In this document: in pieces, positions 22,996-32,092 of the stretch
How the letters are laid out: every line of letters begins with the position of its first letter
Numbering within the stretch: position 1 is the stretch's first letter
From: a virus
Virus record (IMG/VR): IMGVR_UViG_3300021168_000003
Coordinates: 1 to 64,000 of that record
Reading direction: 5' to 3' (one strand)
DNA: 64,000 bases
The notes under the pieces: model-generated
The model's database searches: none
What the model was told of the DNA's origin: nothing
Seen by the model: only the letters and a program-made list of their open reading frames with translations
Program-made: the position numbers and the translations under genes

Positions 22996-23018
22996 TACAT
23001 GCTCCTAGAGATCGTGGG

Positions 23019-23047
23019 ACCTTACCAGCACACTGACATGGGCGCAA
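23019..23047 (-). promoter_or_regulatory. Promoter with TGTCAGTG operator, reading left
   Basis: On the minus strand: TTGCGC (23047-23042), 17-bp spacer containing ATGTCAGTGTG, TAAGGT (23024-23019). It would drive the coiled-coil gene at 22995. Confidence 0.6.
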
Positions 23048-24355
23048 TCACTTGCCCAACTTCGGGGCGGGGGTAAACGGCTTGATGGTGCCGGTCTTCT
23101 TCGTCTTGATCTTCGCTGAGCCCTGGTTCTTGCCGCCGATCCAATTGTCGCTAGCAGTGGTGAAGGCGATGTCAGGGACCTGGCCGAGGAGTTTTACAGG
23201 CGGAGCAGGCAACCGCGTGGGTACAGCGCCTGCGATGTCCAGCGGGGTTAGAGGGTTCACGGGAAGCTGTCTGGCGATCACTGGAGCCCCTTTCGCGTCG
23301 ATAAACGCGCGGCGGTTGGACTCCACCGATGTGTCGAGCGTGACCCCGGTGAACATCTGGAACTCAGCCATCTCGACCTTGAAGATGTTGTCCACCTGGT
23401 CGGGGGTCGACGGGATGCCCGCGGGGTTTTCGCTGAACGGGATGGGCGTAGGGGCGACGGTCGCGGTGGGGGCGATCTCCCCCAGCACGTTAAAATCAGG
23501 GACGGGTGGGATAGGCTGGATGGCATTGGGGTCCCAGACGAACGTCATCGTCGTCTCGTCGAAGACGTAAAGGCCCTTCTCCAGAGCAGCAGGCAAAGAA
23601 TATGGAGGAGCCCCTTTGGATGCCGTATCCATCGAGTCAACGGTTATAACAGCGTTGAGATCACCCCCTCCGACCCAGTAATCGAATGCGTCCATCCCGT
23701 TATAGTTAACATCGTCGATCGCCACGAATAATTCAGCAGACGAAATAACGCTATCCGGTGTAGTGTCGCTCGCCACACAAGAAACACCTTCTGATATATC
23801 GCACGAAATCAAAACATGATGCCACATGTCAACAAAGGCCGTAGGATCACCGAGGTTAACTGTGATGTTGAACGACTGAGGCCCGGTTATTACGGACTCC
23901 AGTTGGGCCGTCTGGATGTTGCCTGGATTGGTCCACGCGGCAGCGGTGACTTGGTAGGCGTTCTTGACGCACGTCGCAGTGGACTGAAACCTTGCGATGA
24001 ACGAGATGGACGTAGGAAAGTTGGCTACGTTGATCCCGATTACGCTCGGGTCGAGGTAGACATACTCAGACGCCACGGCGACGAAGGTAACCAGATCAGA
24101 GGGCGTATCCGGGTTCTGCGGAGGGCCGTCCAACTGCACTTCTTGGTTCGTGATGAATGGCTGCGTGAGTGGGCCACCGAAAGTGATCAGTGGGAGGATG
24201 CCCCACAATGATGCAGGCTGATCACCGCTAGAGATCCTCCCAACGTAATGATCATGACACGCCTGCAAGGATGCTTGTGGCACGCGGAACCATAGCGAGA
24301 TAACCGCCTTGGTGAAATCATTCGCCGAGGAGCTGTCTATATTAAGATAGCCCAT
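23048..24355 (-). CDS. LamG/concanavalin-like virion protein, 435 aa
   Basis: The first ~200 residues follow a jelly-roll lectin pattern: KAVISLWFRVP, MWHHVLISCDIS, AELFVAIDDVNYNG, later EMAEFQMFTG. The rest is Pro-rich with a basic end (KIKTKKTGTIKPF). Such domains on virions often bind glycans. Base composition in 23.6-24.3 kb is more AT-rich than neighbours, suggesting a recent exchange. It starts in a TAATG overlap with the upstream gene. Confidence 0.65.
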   Translation of the reverse strand: MGYLNIDSSSANDFTKAVISLWFRVPQASLQACHDHYVGRISSGDQPASLWGILPLITFGGPLTQPFITNQEVQLDGPPQNPDTPSDLVTFVAVASEYVYLDPSVIGINVANFPTSISFIARFQSTATCVKNAYQVTAAAWTNPGNIQTAQLESVITGPQSFNITVNLGDPTAFVDMWHHVLISCDISEGVSCVASDTTPDSVISSAELFVAIDDVNYNGMDAFDYWVGGGDLNAVITVDSMDTASKGAPPYSLPAALEKGLYVFDETTMTFVWDPNAIQPIPPVPDFNVLGEIAPTATVAPTPIPFSENPAGIPSTPDQVDNIFKVEMAEFQMFTGVTLDTSVESNRRAFIDAKGAPVIARQLPVNPLTPLDIAGAVPTRLPAPPVKLLGQVPDIAFTTASDNWIGGKNQGSAKIKTKKTGTIKPFTPAPKLGK

Positions 24356-24867
24356 TAAGTGTCTCCATCAAAGAAAACGACTGCGATCAGGCTGGAGAGA
24401 TAATCAGCTCTCCCACCATGCTGCAGCGGCTCTAGCCTAGGCAGCGGGGTCGGCGGTACGGTAGTCTCGTACCTGACCTTCTCCTGGCCAAACTGACTTT
24501 GGTAGAAGACGGTCAACCCGGGCAGCCCTAATGCTGCGTTGCGGATTTCGATGATGCCGTTATCAGTGTTGCGGCGCTGAGCCGCCATCCATGCGTTGAT
24601 CTCGCCCTCGTGGCTGCTGACCAGGGTCTGGCCGCCGATGCCTAGGTCTTGTCTCTTGGCCTCCGCTGTGTAGGCGATGGCCGCGGAGGACACCTTGGCT
24701 GCATCAGCGTCCGACAGCCCTGCATCAGGGATCGACGCGAGATAGGCAGCCAGATCCCGATCGCGGCTCTGGTCCGCCTGCTTAATCGAGGAACTATCGT
24801 CTACAAGCCTGGTGGGGCTAGATGGCTTGTCGAACGGCGTGTTGGTTTTAGGCCTGAAATTAGGCAC
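24355..24867 (-). CDS. Hypothetical virion-region protein, 170 aa
   Basis: GTG start two bases after the 24869 gene. The N-terminus is polar, and the central helix (RDRDLAAYLASIPD) contains SDADAAKVSSAAIAYT. The C-terminus is strand-rich. Co-transcribed with the flanking fibre genes. No family recognised. Confidence 0.6.
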   Translation of the reverse strand: MPNFRPKTNTPFDKPSSPTRLVDDSSSIKQADQSRDRDLAAYLASIPDAGLSDADAAKVSSAAIAYTAEAKRQDLGIGGQTLVSSHEGEINAWMAAQRRNTDNGIIEIRNAALGLPGLTVFYQSQFGQEKVRYETTVPPTPLPRLEPLQHGGRADYLSSLIAVVFFDGDT

Positions 24868-24868
24868 G

Positions 24869-26077
24869 TCACACCCGGCGATCGCTCAGCATCGGGATAA
24901 AGGTGAGCTCGTCCAGATCGAAGTCCTGGCCGGTGCTCGTCAGCTGGAACGCGATGTAGCGTGTGCGTAGGCCCTTGCCGACGTTAACCTTGGTGGTCAT
25001 GAGGCCGGGCTGGCCGATCGCCTGGTAGACGTATTCGCGCCCGTCGCCCTGGATGATCTTGATGAAGTACTGACCGCCACCGCGTACTGCGAGGTAGACG
25101 CCCTTCAGCCCGCTAAGTTTCGAGCCGTTCATCTGCATGAACGCGGAGATGATGTCCGACTGGATCGGCACACCGTTGTCGGTGTCGCCATCTAGTTCGA
25201 AGATGCCTGACGAATTGGCTGCCAGATACCGCAGCCCAAACTGTGCGAAGCTGTTGAAGTTGTAGTTCGTGTATTCGGTTACGGCATTCGTTCGAGTATT
25301 GACTGCCCATGTCGTGACGGTTCCCTGTGGATTTACATAGAGCCCGGTGATCATGATGCCGTCGAGCAGCGCGTCACCGTTGTAGATCATCAGTGGAAGC
25401 TGGTCGTCATCGACACCGATATTGCCGACGAGCTGCAGCACCAGGGTGTTGCCTAGCCCGGCATGCACCGTCAGCGCCTGCGAGATGACAGGGTTGGCGA
25501 CGTACTGCTTCGCCTGCGTAAAGTGGACCGACATGGCTTGGCTGAGCGCCAGGGCTAAGGCGCGCCCCAAAGCGTCGTGCATCAGCGTCGACTGCGCGAG
25601 CGCGAGATGGTAGTTGATCGCAGGGATGTGGGCCGGGGTCAGCCTAAGCTTCTGCAGGATGGTCAGCCGCCAGGCCACCAGTGCGGCTTGGTGGCAGGTC
25701 ATGGCCTGCGTCAGTGTGACCGGGTAGGCGCGCTGCAGCACCTGCGCCAGCTTGATCACGTCGGTGTGCGTTAGATGGTAGGTCGGTAGCGTGGCCTGCG
25801 CGAAGCCGATCTTAATGGCCTGCAGGATGACGCGGCCCCACTTCCACGCCTCTGCGGCGGTGGGGGCGCACGTCATGTTCTGGCTTAGTGTCTTGAAGAC
25901 GGTCTTGACGCGCAGGAGGAGCTCATGCGTGAGCATCTCCTCATCCATAGCGGCGTTGATGGTGACCTTCCGCAACCATCTCGAGATGGTTGCGATCGAC
26001 ACTGTCGGCTGCGCGGACTTGAACGCGTGCAGCGTCGAGGTGGTCGTCATCGACACTGTTTGATTGAAGGCGGTCAT
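24869..26077 (-). CDS. Repeat-containing tail protein, 402 aa
   Basis: ATG with AAGGGA eight bases upstream. The first ~220 residues consist of loose ~24-residue units with a hydrophobic-polar strand followed by Ala/Leu helix (for example VTLTQAMTCHQAALVAWRLT). The last ~170 residues form a beta-rich domain ending DELTFIPMLSDRRV, a tail typical of phage attachment proteins. Its repeats resemble those of the + strand fibre at 28959. Confidence 0.55.
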   Translation of the reverse strand: MTAFNQTVSMTTTSTLHAFKSAQPTVSIATISRWLRKVTINAAMDEEMLTHELLLRVKTVFKTLSQNMTCAPTAAEAWKWGRVILQAIKIGFAQATLPTYHLTHTDVIKLAQVLQRAYPVTLTQAMTCHQAALVAWRLTILQKLRLTPAHIPAINYHLALAQSTLMHDALGRALALALSQAMSVHFTQAKQYVANPVISQALTVHAGLGNTLVLQLVGNIGVDDDQLPLMIYNGDALLDGIMITGLYVNPQGTVTTWAVNTRTNAVTEYTNYNFNSFAQFGLRYLAANSSGIFELDGDTDNGVPIQSDIISAFMQMNGSKLSGLKGVYLAVRGGGQYFIKIIQGDGREYVYQAIGQPGLMTTKVNVGKGLRTRYIAFQLTSTGQDFDLDELTFIPMLSDRRV

Positions 26078-26106
26078 GGTCGCGGTCCCTTAGGCGGAGA
26101 GCCCAA

Positions 26107-26120
26107 GGTGCTGCAGCACC
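26107..26120. other. 14-bp perfect palindrome
   Basis: GGTGCTGCAGCACC lies between two tail genes. It could fold as a hairpin in the minus-strand mRNA or bind a dimeric protein. Confidence 0.4.
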
Positions 26121-26146
26121 CCAGGCCCTCCTAGCTCTTAGGCCGC

Positions 26147-26716
26147 TTACGCCGAGGCGGCGGTGTACGTGTAGGTCAGGTTCAGGATGTCGCCCGAGAC
26201 CACTGACTTCGAGGAGCCGAACTGCGCGCCTGAGAAGAGCGTGCCGCCCGTGCCGCTGATCGTGGCCGAGGAGATCAGGAACGCGCCGTAGAGGGTGACC
26301 GAACCGTTGAACGTGTAGGACGCCTGAGCGCTGGAGTTGGACGTGCTCTGGCCCGAGGGGGACGAGCTGTTCGGGGTCCAGGTCTGGCGCGCGCCGGCCA
26401 CGTAGGCCGTGACTTCCGTCGCCGCCGCGGCAATGCCGGAGGCCGTGTCGGACGCGAGGACAGTGTAGTTGCCGGAGAAGAGGCCGATGTACCAGGTGGT
26501 GATCTGCGAGCCGCCAGCAAGCGCCGCACCGAGCAGGTAGTTCAGCCCTTGGTTGACGACCAGGTTGTCGAAATCGAACTCGTCGATGACGACGCCGTCG
26601 CGGACGATCTCGCCGCGGTAGCTGCCGACGCCGAGGATCTTGTTGTCAGGGACGAGGAGGCCGGACGGGCGGGCCTTAAAGCCGGCCGGAAGAGCGGCCT
26701 CTAGCATCGGGTTCAT
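26147..26716 (-). CDS. Tail-fibre-associated structural protein, 189 aa
   Basis: The ATG at 26716 is chosen because AAGGAG lies six bases upstream and the promoter -10 (26754-26759) rules out the longer starts. The product has a strand-rich core with DNLVVNQGLNYLLGAAL and TWYIGLFSGNYTV, then Ser/Thr-rich strands. This family pattern (a ~110-residue beta domain ending in ILNLTYTYT) is frequent next to tail fibres. It resembles the 27028 protein on the other strand. Confidence 0.6.
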   Translation of the reverse strand: MNPMLEAALPAGFKARPSGLLVPDNKILGVGSYRGEIVRDGVVIDEFDFDNLVVNQGLNYLLGAALAGGSQITTWYIGLFSGNYTVLASDTASGIAAAATEVTAYVAGARQTWTPNSSSPSGQSTSNSSAQASYTFNGSVTLYGAFLISSATISGTGGTLFSGAQFGSSKSVVSGDILNLTYTYTAASA

Positions 26717-26753
26717 GTGGCGCTCCTTGGCCAGTGCATGGAGAATGTCCTTC

Positions 26754-26782
26754 TCCATACCACCCGTGCAGGACACTGACAA
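26754..26782 (-). promoter_or_regulatory. Promoter with overlapping TGTCAGTG operator, reading left
   Basis: Minus strand: TTGTCA (26782-26777), 17-bp spacer, TATGGA (26759-26754). The octamer TGTCAGTG overlaps the -35 box and a second copy lies 16 bp upstream (26790-26797). Confidence 0.7.
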
Positions 26783-26801
26783 GACAGTCCACTGACATGG
26801 C

Positions 26802-26830
26802 TTGCGCCCCGGATTATCGCGTGGTAAGCC
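26802..26830 (+). promoter_or_regulatory. Possible divergent promoter of the + strand fibre cassette
   Basis: TTGCGC (26802-26807), 17-bp spacer, TAAGCC (26825-26830). The -10 match is weak, but spacing and -35 equal those of the leftward promoter at 23019. The two CACTGACA copies lie between this and the opposing promoter. Confidence 0.4.
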
Positions 26831-26858
26831 GGTGGCTCAACCACTCAGCGAGGCAGTC

Positions 26859-27026
26859 ATGGGTCAAGTCAGTGCTAAGACAGTCTCTTCCAGCTCCGTC
26901 ACTGCGGTCATCACCCGCGCCGACGGCTCGGTCGAGAAGCTCGGTCTGATCTCCTACTACTCTCGCAACCCAATACGGCGCTGGGGTTATGCGCTGGGCA
27001 AATTCCTAGGCATCTGGAGACGGTAA
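26859..27026 (+). CDS. Small hypothetical protein, 55 aa
   Basis: ATG 26859 with GAGG six bases upstream. It contains KTVSSSSVTAVITRADGSVEKLG and an aromatic-basic end (RRWGYALGKFLGIWRR). It heads the reversed fibre cassette and abuts the next GTG start. Confidence 0.55.
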   Translation: MGQVSAKTVSSSSVTAVITRADGSVEKLGLISYYSRNPIRRWGYALGKFLGIWRR

Positions 27027-27027
27027 C

Positions 27028-27405
27028 GTGACCGCACAAACACAGAACGCGGGCCTGGCCCGGATGACTTCCCTGATCGCCGCTGCCAGCTTCTGGCTGC
27101 AGTGGGGCACCGGCACGGGCGCAGTGGCGTCCGCCAACGTCGTGACCACGACCACGACAACCGAGGCTCGCGTCTCCGCGACGACGTCGCAGCAGACGAC
27201 GAGCGTCACCAACGACACCCTGCAGCTCACCGGCACCATCACGGCGGCTGGCTCGCGGGCCATCACTGAGGTCGGCACGTTCGACGCGGCTGGCTCCGGC
27301 TCACCCCCGACCGGCGGCAACATGGACCATTACGGATCGTTCTCGGTCATCAACCTGAACACGTCGGACTCGATCGCCTTCACGATCAAGGTCACCTACA
27401 CCTGA
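27028..27405 (+). CDS. Tail-fibre-associated beta protein, 125 aa
   Basis: GTG start. The product is Thr-rich and strand-forming, with ARMTSLIAAASFWLQWGTG near the start and SINLNTSDSIAFTIKVTYT-like strands at the end. It is similar in layout to the minus-strand 26147 protein, suggesting both belong to one fibre-base family. Confidence 0.55.
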   Translation: MTAQTQNAGLARMTSLIAAASFWLQWGTGTGAVASANVVTTTTTTEARVSATTSQQTTSVTNDTLQLTGTITAAGSRAITEVGTFDAAGSGSPPTGGNMDHYGSFSVINLNTSDSIAFTIKVTYT

Positions 27406-27433
27406 GCCCAAGGCTCTCCCTTAGGAGGGTCCT

Positions 27434-28957
27434 ATGACTGCGTCTACCTGGTATGTCAGCTCGGTCGCTTACACAGCAATTACGCAGTTCGCGATCAGCC
27501 ATGCTTACAGCATCGGCGACATCGTCCGCTCGCTGGCTGCCCCTGCCAACAACAGCAAGGGCGTCTTCCGCTGCACGACAGCCGGAACCTCAGGCGGCTC
27601 CGAGAGCGCGTGGCAACAGTCGAACGGCAGCACCACCACACAGGGCGGCGCGGTCTTCACGACGGTCACAGGTAGTTCGACCTACCACTGGTCAGCTGCG
27701 GCTGGTGACCTAGGCAGCGCAACTGGCACGACGAACAACGGTTTCGCAGCTGCCGGCGACACGGTTTACGTGTCGAGCGATCATAGTGAGAGCTTCTCCA
27801 ACCCGACTTACTTCAACAACATATCCGGCAGCTGGAACGTAACTACTTTCGTTATTAGCGTGAACCGCGGCGGCTCAGTACCGCCAGTAGCAGCTGACAT
27901 CACATCAGGTGCAACGCTAACCGCTAGCGCCAGCAACCTAAATATTGATCCTGCATTCCCAATCTATTTTAACGGCGTGACGATTGCCGCGACCGCCGGT
28001 AATATCACATTCAACGGCAGTTTCTATAGGGCAACGTATTTCAAGAATTGCGCTCTCCAGCTCAACTCAAGCAGTGCCGCATCCCTTATCAATTGCAACA
28101 ACCCAGCCAGAATAACACTGGATAATACGACAGTATCGTTCGGCAAAGCGACGCAAGGTTTCTCCTCGGCTTCCTACTCGTTCGACATTACATGGATAAA
28201 CACCGCGTCTGCACTGCTGGGGACGATGCCGACCAATCTGTTTATCCCAGGGGCTCCAGGTCTATACGTCACCTGCCGGGGTGTGGACTTAAGTGCTACG
28301 ACCGGGACACTGGTGCAATCATCTGCCAGTAACGAGGGAGTCAAAGCTCTATTTGACAGCTGTAAAATAGCGTCCTCAGTCACTCGCTTCGGTACAACGT
28401 CTGCTGGGTCGAATGATGCTGTTGAGCTGGTAAACTGCTACGACGGGACCAACACTATTAACGAGTATTACAGTTCAGCTGGAAAAGTCCTGACCGAGCG
28501 GACCATCGTCGTGACGGGCGGAGCTACCGACGATATCGGCACGTTCAGCCTGAAGATGGTGTCTGCCTCTACCGGCCTCAGCAAGTGGGGCTACGGGCTC
28601 GACACCTTCTGGTTCGACGTCGAGAACACCGCGACGGGTTCTAGCAAGACCGCTACGGTGGAGATCAACTCCAGCGCGGCGCTGAATAACGACGACATTT
28701 TCCTCACGCTGGAATACCAGGGCACGTCCAGCTCCCCGGTCGCCAGCTTCGCGACATCCCTGCCGACTACGCTGCTGACCGCCAACGCCGCGATCACGAC
28801 CTCGAGCCAGACGTGGACCAGCTCGCCCGCGACGCCTGCGCCGCAGAAGATCCAGATCACCTTCACGCCCCAGGTGGCCGGGCGCGTGCGCGGCAAGATC
28901 ACCCTCGGCAAGATCAGCACCACGGTGTACGTCAATCCCGTAATCACGATCACCTAA
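27434..28957 (+). CDS. Tail fibre/spike with N-terminal binding module and beta-helix, 507 aa
   Basis: ATG with GGAGG upstream. Residues ~1-80 (WYVSSVAYTAITQFAI, YSIGDIVRS, GVFRCTTAGTSGG) look like a small carbohydrate-binding module seen at fibre N-termini. Residues ~90-350 form repeated short strands with Asn/Ser turns, typical of a right-handed beta-helix. The C-terminus is an immunoglobulin-like fold. The middle is distinctly AT-richer than the ends, consistent with receptor-domain exchange. Confidence 0.7.
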   Translation: MTASTWYVSSVAYTAITQFAISHAYSIGDIVRSLAAPANNSKGVFRCTTAGTSGGSESAWQQSNGSTTTQGGAVFTTVTGSSTYHWSAAAGDLGSATGTTNNGFAAAGDTVYVSSDHSESFSNPTYFNNISGSWNVTTFVISVNRGGSVPPVAADITSGATLTASASNLNIDPAFPIYFNGVTIAATAGNITFNGSFYRATYFKNCALQLNSSSAASLINCNNPARITLDNTTVSFGKATQGFSSASYSFDITWINTASALLGTMPTNLFIPGAPGLYVTCRGVDLSATTGTLVQSSASNEGVKALFDSCKIASSVTRFGTTSAGSNDAVELVNCYDGTNTINEYYSSAGKVLTERTIVVTGGATDDIGTFSLKMVSASTGLSKWGYGLDTFWFDVENTATGSSKTATVEINSSAALNNDDIFLTLEYQGTSSSPVASFATSLPTTLLTANAAITTSSQTWTSSPATPAPQKIQITFTPQVAGRVRGKITLGKISTTVYVNPVITIT

Positions 28958-28958
28958 A

Positions 28959-30596
28959 ATGGGCTCGTACTTCCACTCAGGAACACGGCCAGGGTCCTCG
29001 TCCGTCATCTCAGGCGGCAGCGGTGCGTATGCGATCCCAGGCGTCGGCATCGTCTCGGACCAATCCGCAGTCGCCTACACTCAGATTGTAGCCTACACAG
29101 GCACCAGCTCGGTCACCACAGCCAAGGCCGTCACCGCAATAAGGTCATGGTCTACGACCAGTGCGCTGACCGCCTTAAAATCTGCTGCTAAGTTCCTGTC
29201 GTGGACCACGGTGTCCGCCGTCACAGCGGCAGCGAACAAGATTTGGGCTAAGACGGTTTCGCTCACCACGACATCCGCCGTGACTACCGCTGAAGCGGTG
29301 ACCCGCGTGAAGACGGTTTCGCTCGCTACGGTGTCTGCCTTGTCCGCTTTGAAGTCCGCCGGCAAGATCGCGTCGTGGACCACGACCAGCGCCGTGTCCG
29401 CGGCGGCGAAGAAGTCCGCCGGGGCGATCATCTCGATCACGACCACCTCCTCGGTGTCCGCTTTGAAGTCCGCTTCGAAGTTGCTGTCGTGGACGACCAC
29501 GTCTGCGGTGTCGGTGCTGAAGGGCAACGTCGCCCAGATCATCACCTTCACCACGACCAGCGCGGTGGCCGTCACCAAGTCCGCCGGCAAGATCCCCGCA
29601 TGGGGCACCGCGAGCGCGGTATCACTGGTCGAGGGCATCATCCGGGGGCGCTCGGTCGCGTTCACGACGGTCAGCGCCCTGTCCATCCTGCGCCCGGTCC
29701 TCCGGGTCCGCGCCGTTGCAATCACCACTCATGGCGCGCTTACGATGCAACGCGCGATCAGCGCCACCCGATCGATCGCCAGCCACAGCGCAATCACGAT
29801 GCGTCGGGCGATGGCTCATGGGGTCACGCTCGTCACCCACGGCGCAGGTTCGGTGACCAAGCGCGTCGCCCACGGCCCGATCCTGATCGCAACCACGAGC
29901 TCGGTGTCGGTCGTCCTTAACGGCATCCAGCACGCGCTGGTGGCCATCACGACCCACAGCACGCTCTCCATGCAGCGCGCGATCGGCAAGATCGTGAAGT
30001 GGACATCGGCGACCCACATTAACAAACTGATTAAGAAGGTGTTCTCGACACAGCTCATCGCCACGGTGAGCGCGGTGACCTTGCCTGGGTCGCTGCTAGG
30101 CCACGCCTACCTGCAGGCCGTCGCCATCGCGACTTCGAGCGCGGTGGTCTTGCGCAAGCTGGTCAACCTTAAACACCTGAATGGTGCGCTGTTCTTCCGC
30201 ACCCACGGCGCGCTGACGATGCGCAAGCAGCCGGCCCCGACCGTCCTAATCCACACCCTCACTGCTGGGCCTGGGACTGTGGTGAGAAAGCTAGTCAGCA
30301 TCACCAGGCTGATCCAGACAATTAGCGTGATGGCCCCCGGCCCTCTCAAGGCCACGATCGTGACTGTCGTGATCAACACCACGTCCGCACTCAGCTTCTT
30401 CCCTGGCTACATCGTCGGGATCACGGTCTTCATCTCCACCACGTCGAACGTGGCGGTCTCGCTGTTCCTGTCCTTCGGTAAGAAGGTCGGCCTCACCCTG
30501 TACGGCTACGCGTATGGCATGCTATTGTCGGCCCGCCAGAGCCATCTGCCTGCCGACGGGCAGCAAAGCCGGCTTAAGATCGACGACGAGGACTAG
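28959..30596 (+). CDS. Fibre protein built from ~23-residue repeats, 545 aa
   Basis: After a short glycine-rich lead, roughly 18-20 units of ~23 residues follow, each with a strand of the form SWTTTSAV followed by a basic helix such as SALKSAGKI. Later units change to HGALTMQRAI. The C-terminal ~60 residues are unrelated and end in an acidic KIDDED. I recognise no named repeat family. The periodic strand-helix units suggest a solenoid or fibrous stack. It lies inside the reversed fibre cassette. Confidence 0.65.
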   Translation: MGSYFHSGTRPGSSSVISGGSGAYAIPGVGIVSDQSAVAYTQIVAYTGTSSVTTAKAVTAIRSWSTTSALTALKSAAKFLSWTTVSAVTAAANKIWAKTVSLTTTSAVTTAEAVTRVKTVSLATVSALSALKSAGKIASWTTTSAVSAAAKKSAGAIISITTTSSVSALKSASKLLSWTTTSAVSVLKGNVAQIITFTTTSAVAVTKSAGKIPAWGTASAVSLVEGIIRGRSVAFTTVSALSILRPVLRVRAVAITTHGALTMQRAISATRSIASHSAITMRRAMAHGVTLVTHGAGSVTKRVAHGPILIATTSSVSVVLNGIQHALVAITTHSTLSMQRAIGKIVKWTSATHINKLIKKVFSTQLIATVSAVTLPGSLLGHAYLQAVAIATSSAVVLRKLVNLKHLNGALFFRTHGALTMRKQPAPTVLIHTLTAGPGTVVRKLVSITRLIQTISVMAPGPLKATIVTVVINTTSALSFFPGYIVGITVFISTTSNVAVSLFLSFGKKVGLTLYGYAYGMLLSARQSHLPADGQQSRLKIDDED

Positions 30597-30599
30597 GCG

Positions 30600-30956
30600 A
30601 TGAGCGTCACCATCAACGGGAAATTCCACCTCGGCGAGAGCTGGATCATCAACGGCGTCGCGCGCGACCCGAATGGCAAGATCCTCGACCTGACCAACGC
30701 ACAGGTGAACCTGCGCATCGTCTCGAGGAACCCGAACGTGGTCCAGCTGGATCTAGCGACACCCGGTGATGGACAGATCGCAACGCCTGGCACACTCGGT
30801 CAGTACCAGTTCATCATCCCGCCGGCTGAGCAGGCCAGCATGACCTACAACAGCTACGATTATGAAGTGCGGATTACGCTAGGCAATGGCGAGCTCTCTG
30901 TGCAGAACACTGGTGAAATTGTGGTCCTGCCGTCGCTCTTCGTGAATTTTCCGTAA
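30600..30956 (+). CDS. Immunoglobulin-like small tail protein, 118 aa
   Basis: ATG three bases after the previous stop. The product is all-beta: VTINGKFHLGESW, AQVNLRIVSRNP, YDYEVRITLGNGEL, then VVLPSLFV. It resembles the N-terminal Ig-like domain of baseplate/receptor-binding accessory proteins. It ends the + strand cassette, with no clear terminator before the convergent minus-strand gene 23 bases away. Confidence 0.55.
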   Translation: MSVTINGKFHLGESWIINGVARDPNGKILDLTNAQVNLRIVSRNPNVVQLDLATPGDGQIATPGTLGQYQFIIPPAEQASMTYNSYDYEVRITLGNGELSVQNTGEIVVLPSLFVNFP

Positions 30957-30979
30957 CTAGTCCTGAAAAATCGTTCTGG

Positions 30980-32092
30980 CTACTCGTTCGGCCCGACGAA
31001 CGGGTTCAGCTGCTCGGCGGCCCGAATGATCGTGGCCTCGAGATAATCCCCGATCGCCGCGTTGTTCTGCGGGTCGCCGCCGCTCTGTAGCGACGCGATA
31101 TACTGGTTCATGCCATCCTGCCGTCGGTAGAAACTGGCTGCGGACTGGGCCTGCGGGAAGAACACCTTACTCTCAGTGACGTTGACCGTCCGGCCGCTGT
31201 CGGACGCCACGCAGACGCCGTTGGCCGACATGAACATGATGGACACCTCGAGCGGTGTGTCCGCGCCGGGCGGCACCTGCGGAGGATTACCGAGCTCGCC
31301 TGGGACGTATGTCATTGATCCAGGCAGCACCGCGCTGTCCATGACCCTGTCCTTCTTCCACTTGTCGTAGCCGTCGCCGCTGAGGAAATAGAGCCCCTCG
31401 GTCGTGCCGACGTAGACGCCGTCGCCGACCGCGCCGATCATGGTGATCGTGCCCTCGAACGTCTTATGCCCTGCCGTCTTGTCGACGAAGTTATACAGGT
31501 ACGGCTTGGTAGCCCACAGGACGTTATCGACCGCGAGCAGGATACGACCGCGGTAATAGGCGATGACCGTGGCGTTCGGAGGCTTACCTAGGAGCTGCCC
31601 GGCGACCGCTGGCAAGGTTGCCGTCGGGTTGACCACCGGAGACAGCCAGTAGTCGGCCTCGTTGCCCCACGGGGCTGCCGTGAGCTCGATCAGGTCGACG
31701 ACCCCGCTCTCGCTATCCGAGGTGAAGTAAGCCGAGACGCCGACCTGAGCCCACTGAAGACCGGAGAGCCCCTGGCTGGGGTCACTGATGATGCCGGTCT
31801 GGATGACCGTGAAAGTGGTGTCCGGGTTCAGGATGCCTAGCGAACCGTTAAGGACGGCGAGCACTAGACCGGTGGACGTGGAAAAGAGGCTGTGAGCGTT
31901 GCCGGGGACCAGCTTAGTGAAGCCGCGGCGGCGCGAGATCTGGCCGCTGTCGTCGAGTGTGACGTCCCGCGCGCGAACCAGTTCCTTGGGCCCGAGGCGC
32001 TCGGGCAGGACAGTGTTCTTGATGCCGCTGAATGTGTCGAAGACGACGGGTGCGCCGGGCAGCGGCGCATTCGGATCAATCTGTGCCATCAT
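30980..32092 (-). CDS. Tail beta-propeller (nozzle/tubular-type) protein, 370 aa
   Basis: Near the N-terminus is a marker typical of podovirus tail-tube or stopper propellers: VRARDVTLDDSGQISRRRGF. Repeated short strands with GVYVGTTEGLYFL and RILLAVDNVLWAT follow. It overlaps the upstream gene by 17 bases. Probably part of the tail tube closing the head. Assignment is from pattern only. Confidence 0.6.
   Translation of the reverse strand: MMAQIDPNAPLPGAPVVFDTFSGIKNTVLPERLGPKELVRARDVTLDDSGQISRRRGFTKLVPGNAHSLFSTSTGLVLAVLNGSLGILNPDTTFTVIQTGIISDPSQGLSGLQWAQVGVSAYFTSDSESGVVDLIELTAAPWGNEADYWLSPVVNPTATLPAVAGQLLGKPPNATVIAYYRGRILLAVDNVLWATKPYLYNFVDKTAGHKTFEGTITMIGAVGDGVYVGTTEGLYFLSGDGYDKWKKDRVMDSAVLPGSMTYVPGELGNPPQVPPGADTPLEVSIMFMSANGVCVASDSGRTVNVTESKVFFPQAQSAASFYRRQDGMNQYIASLQSGGDPQNNAAIGDYLEATIIRAAEQLNPFVGPNE

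Noticed and set aside
20107-26716. Tape-measure protein for a long tail
   Set aside because: The long coiled-coil protein is under 650 residues, lacks membrane segments, and adaptor/portal types indicate a short tail.
26717-26782. Longer N-terminus for the 26147 protein
   Set aside because: It would start inside the promoter boxes, whereas ATG 26716 has a strong AAGGAG.
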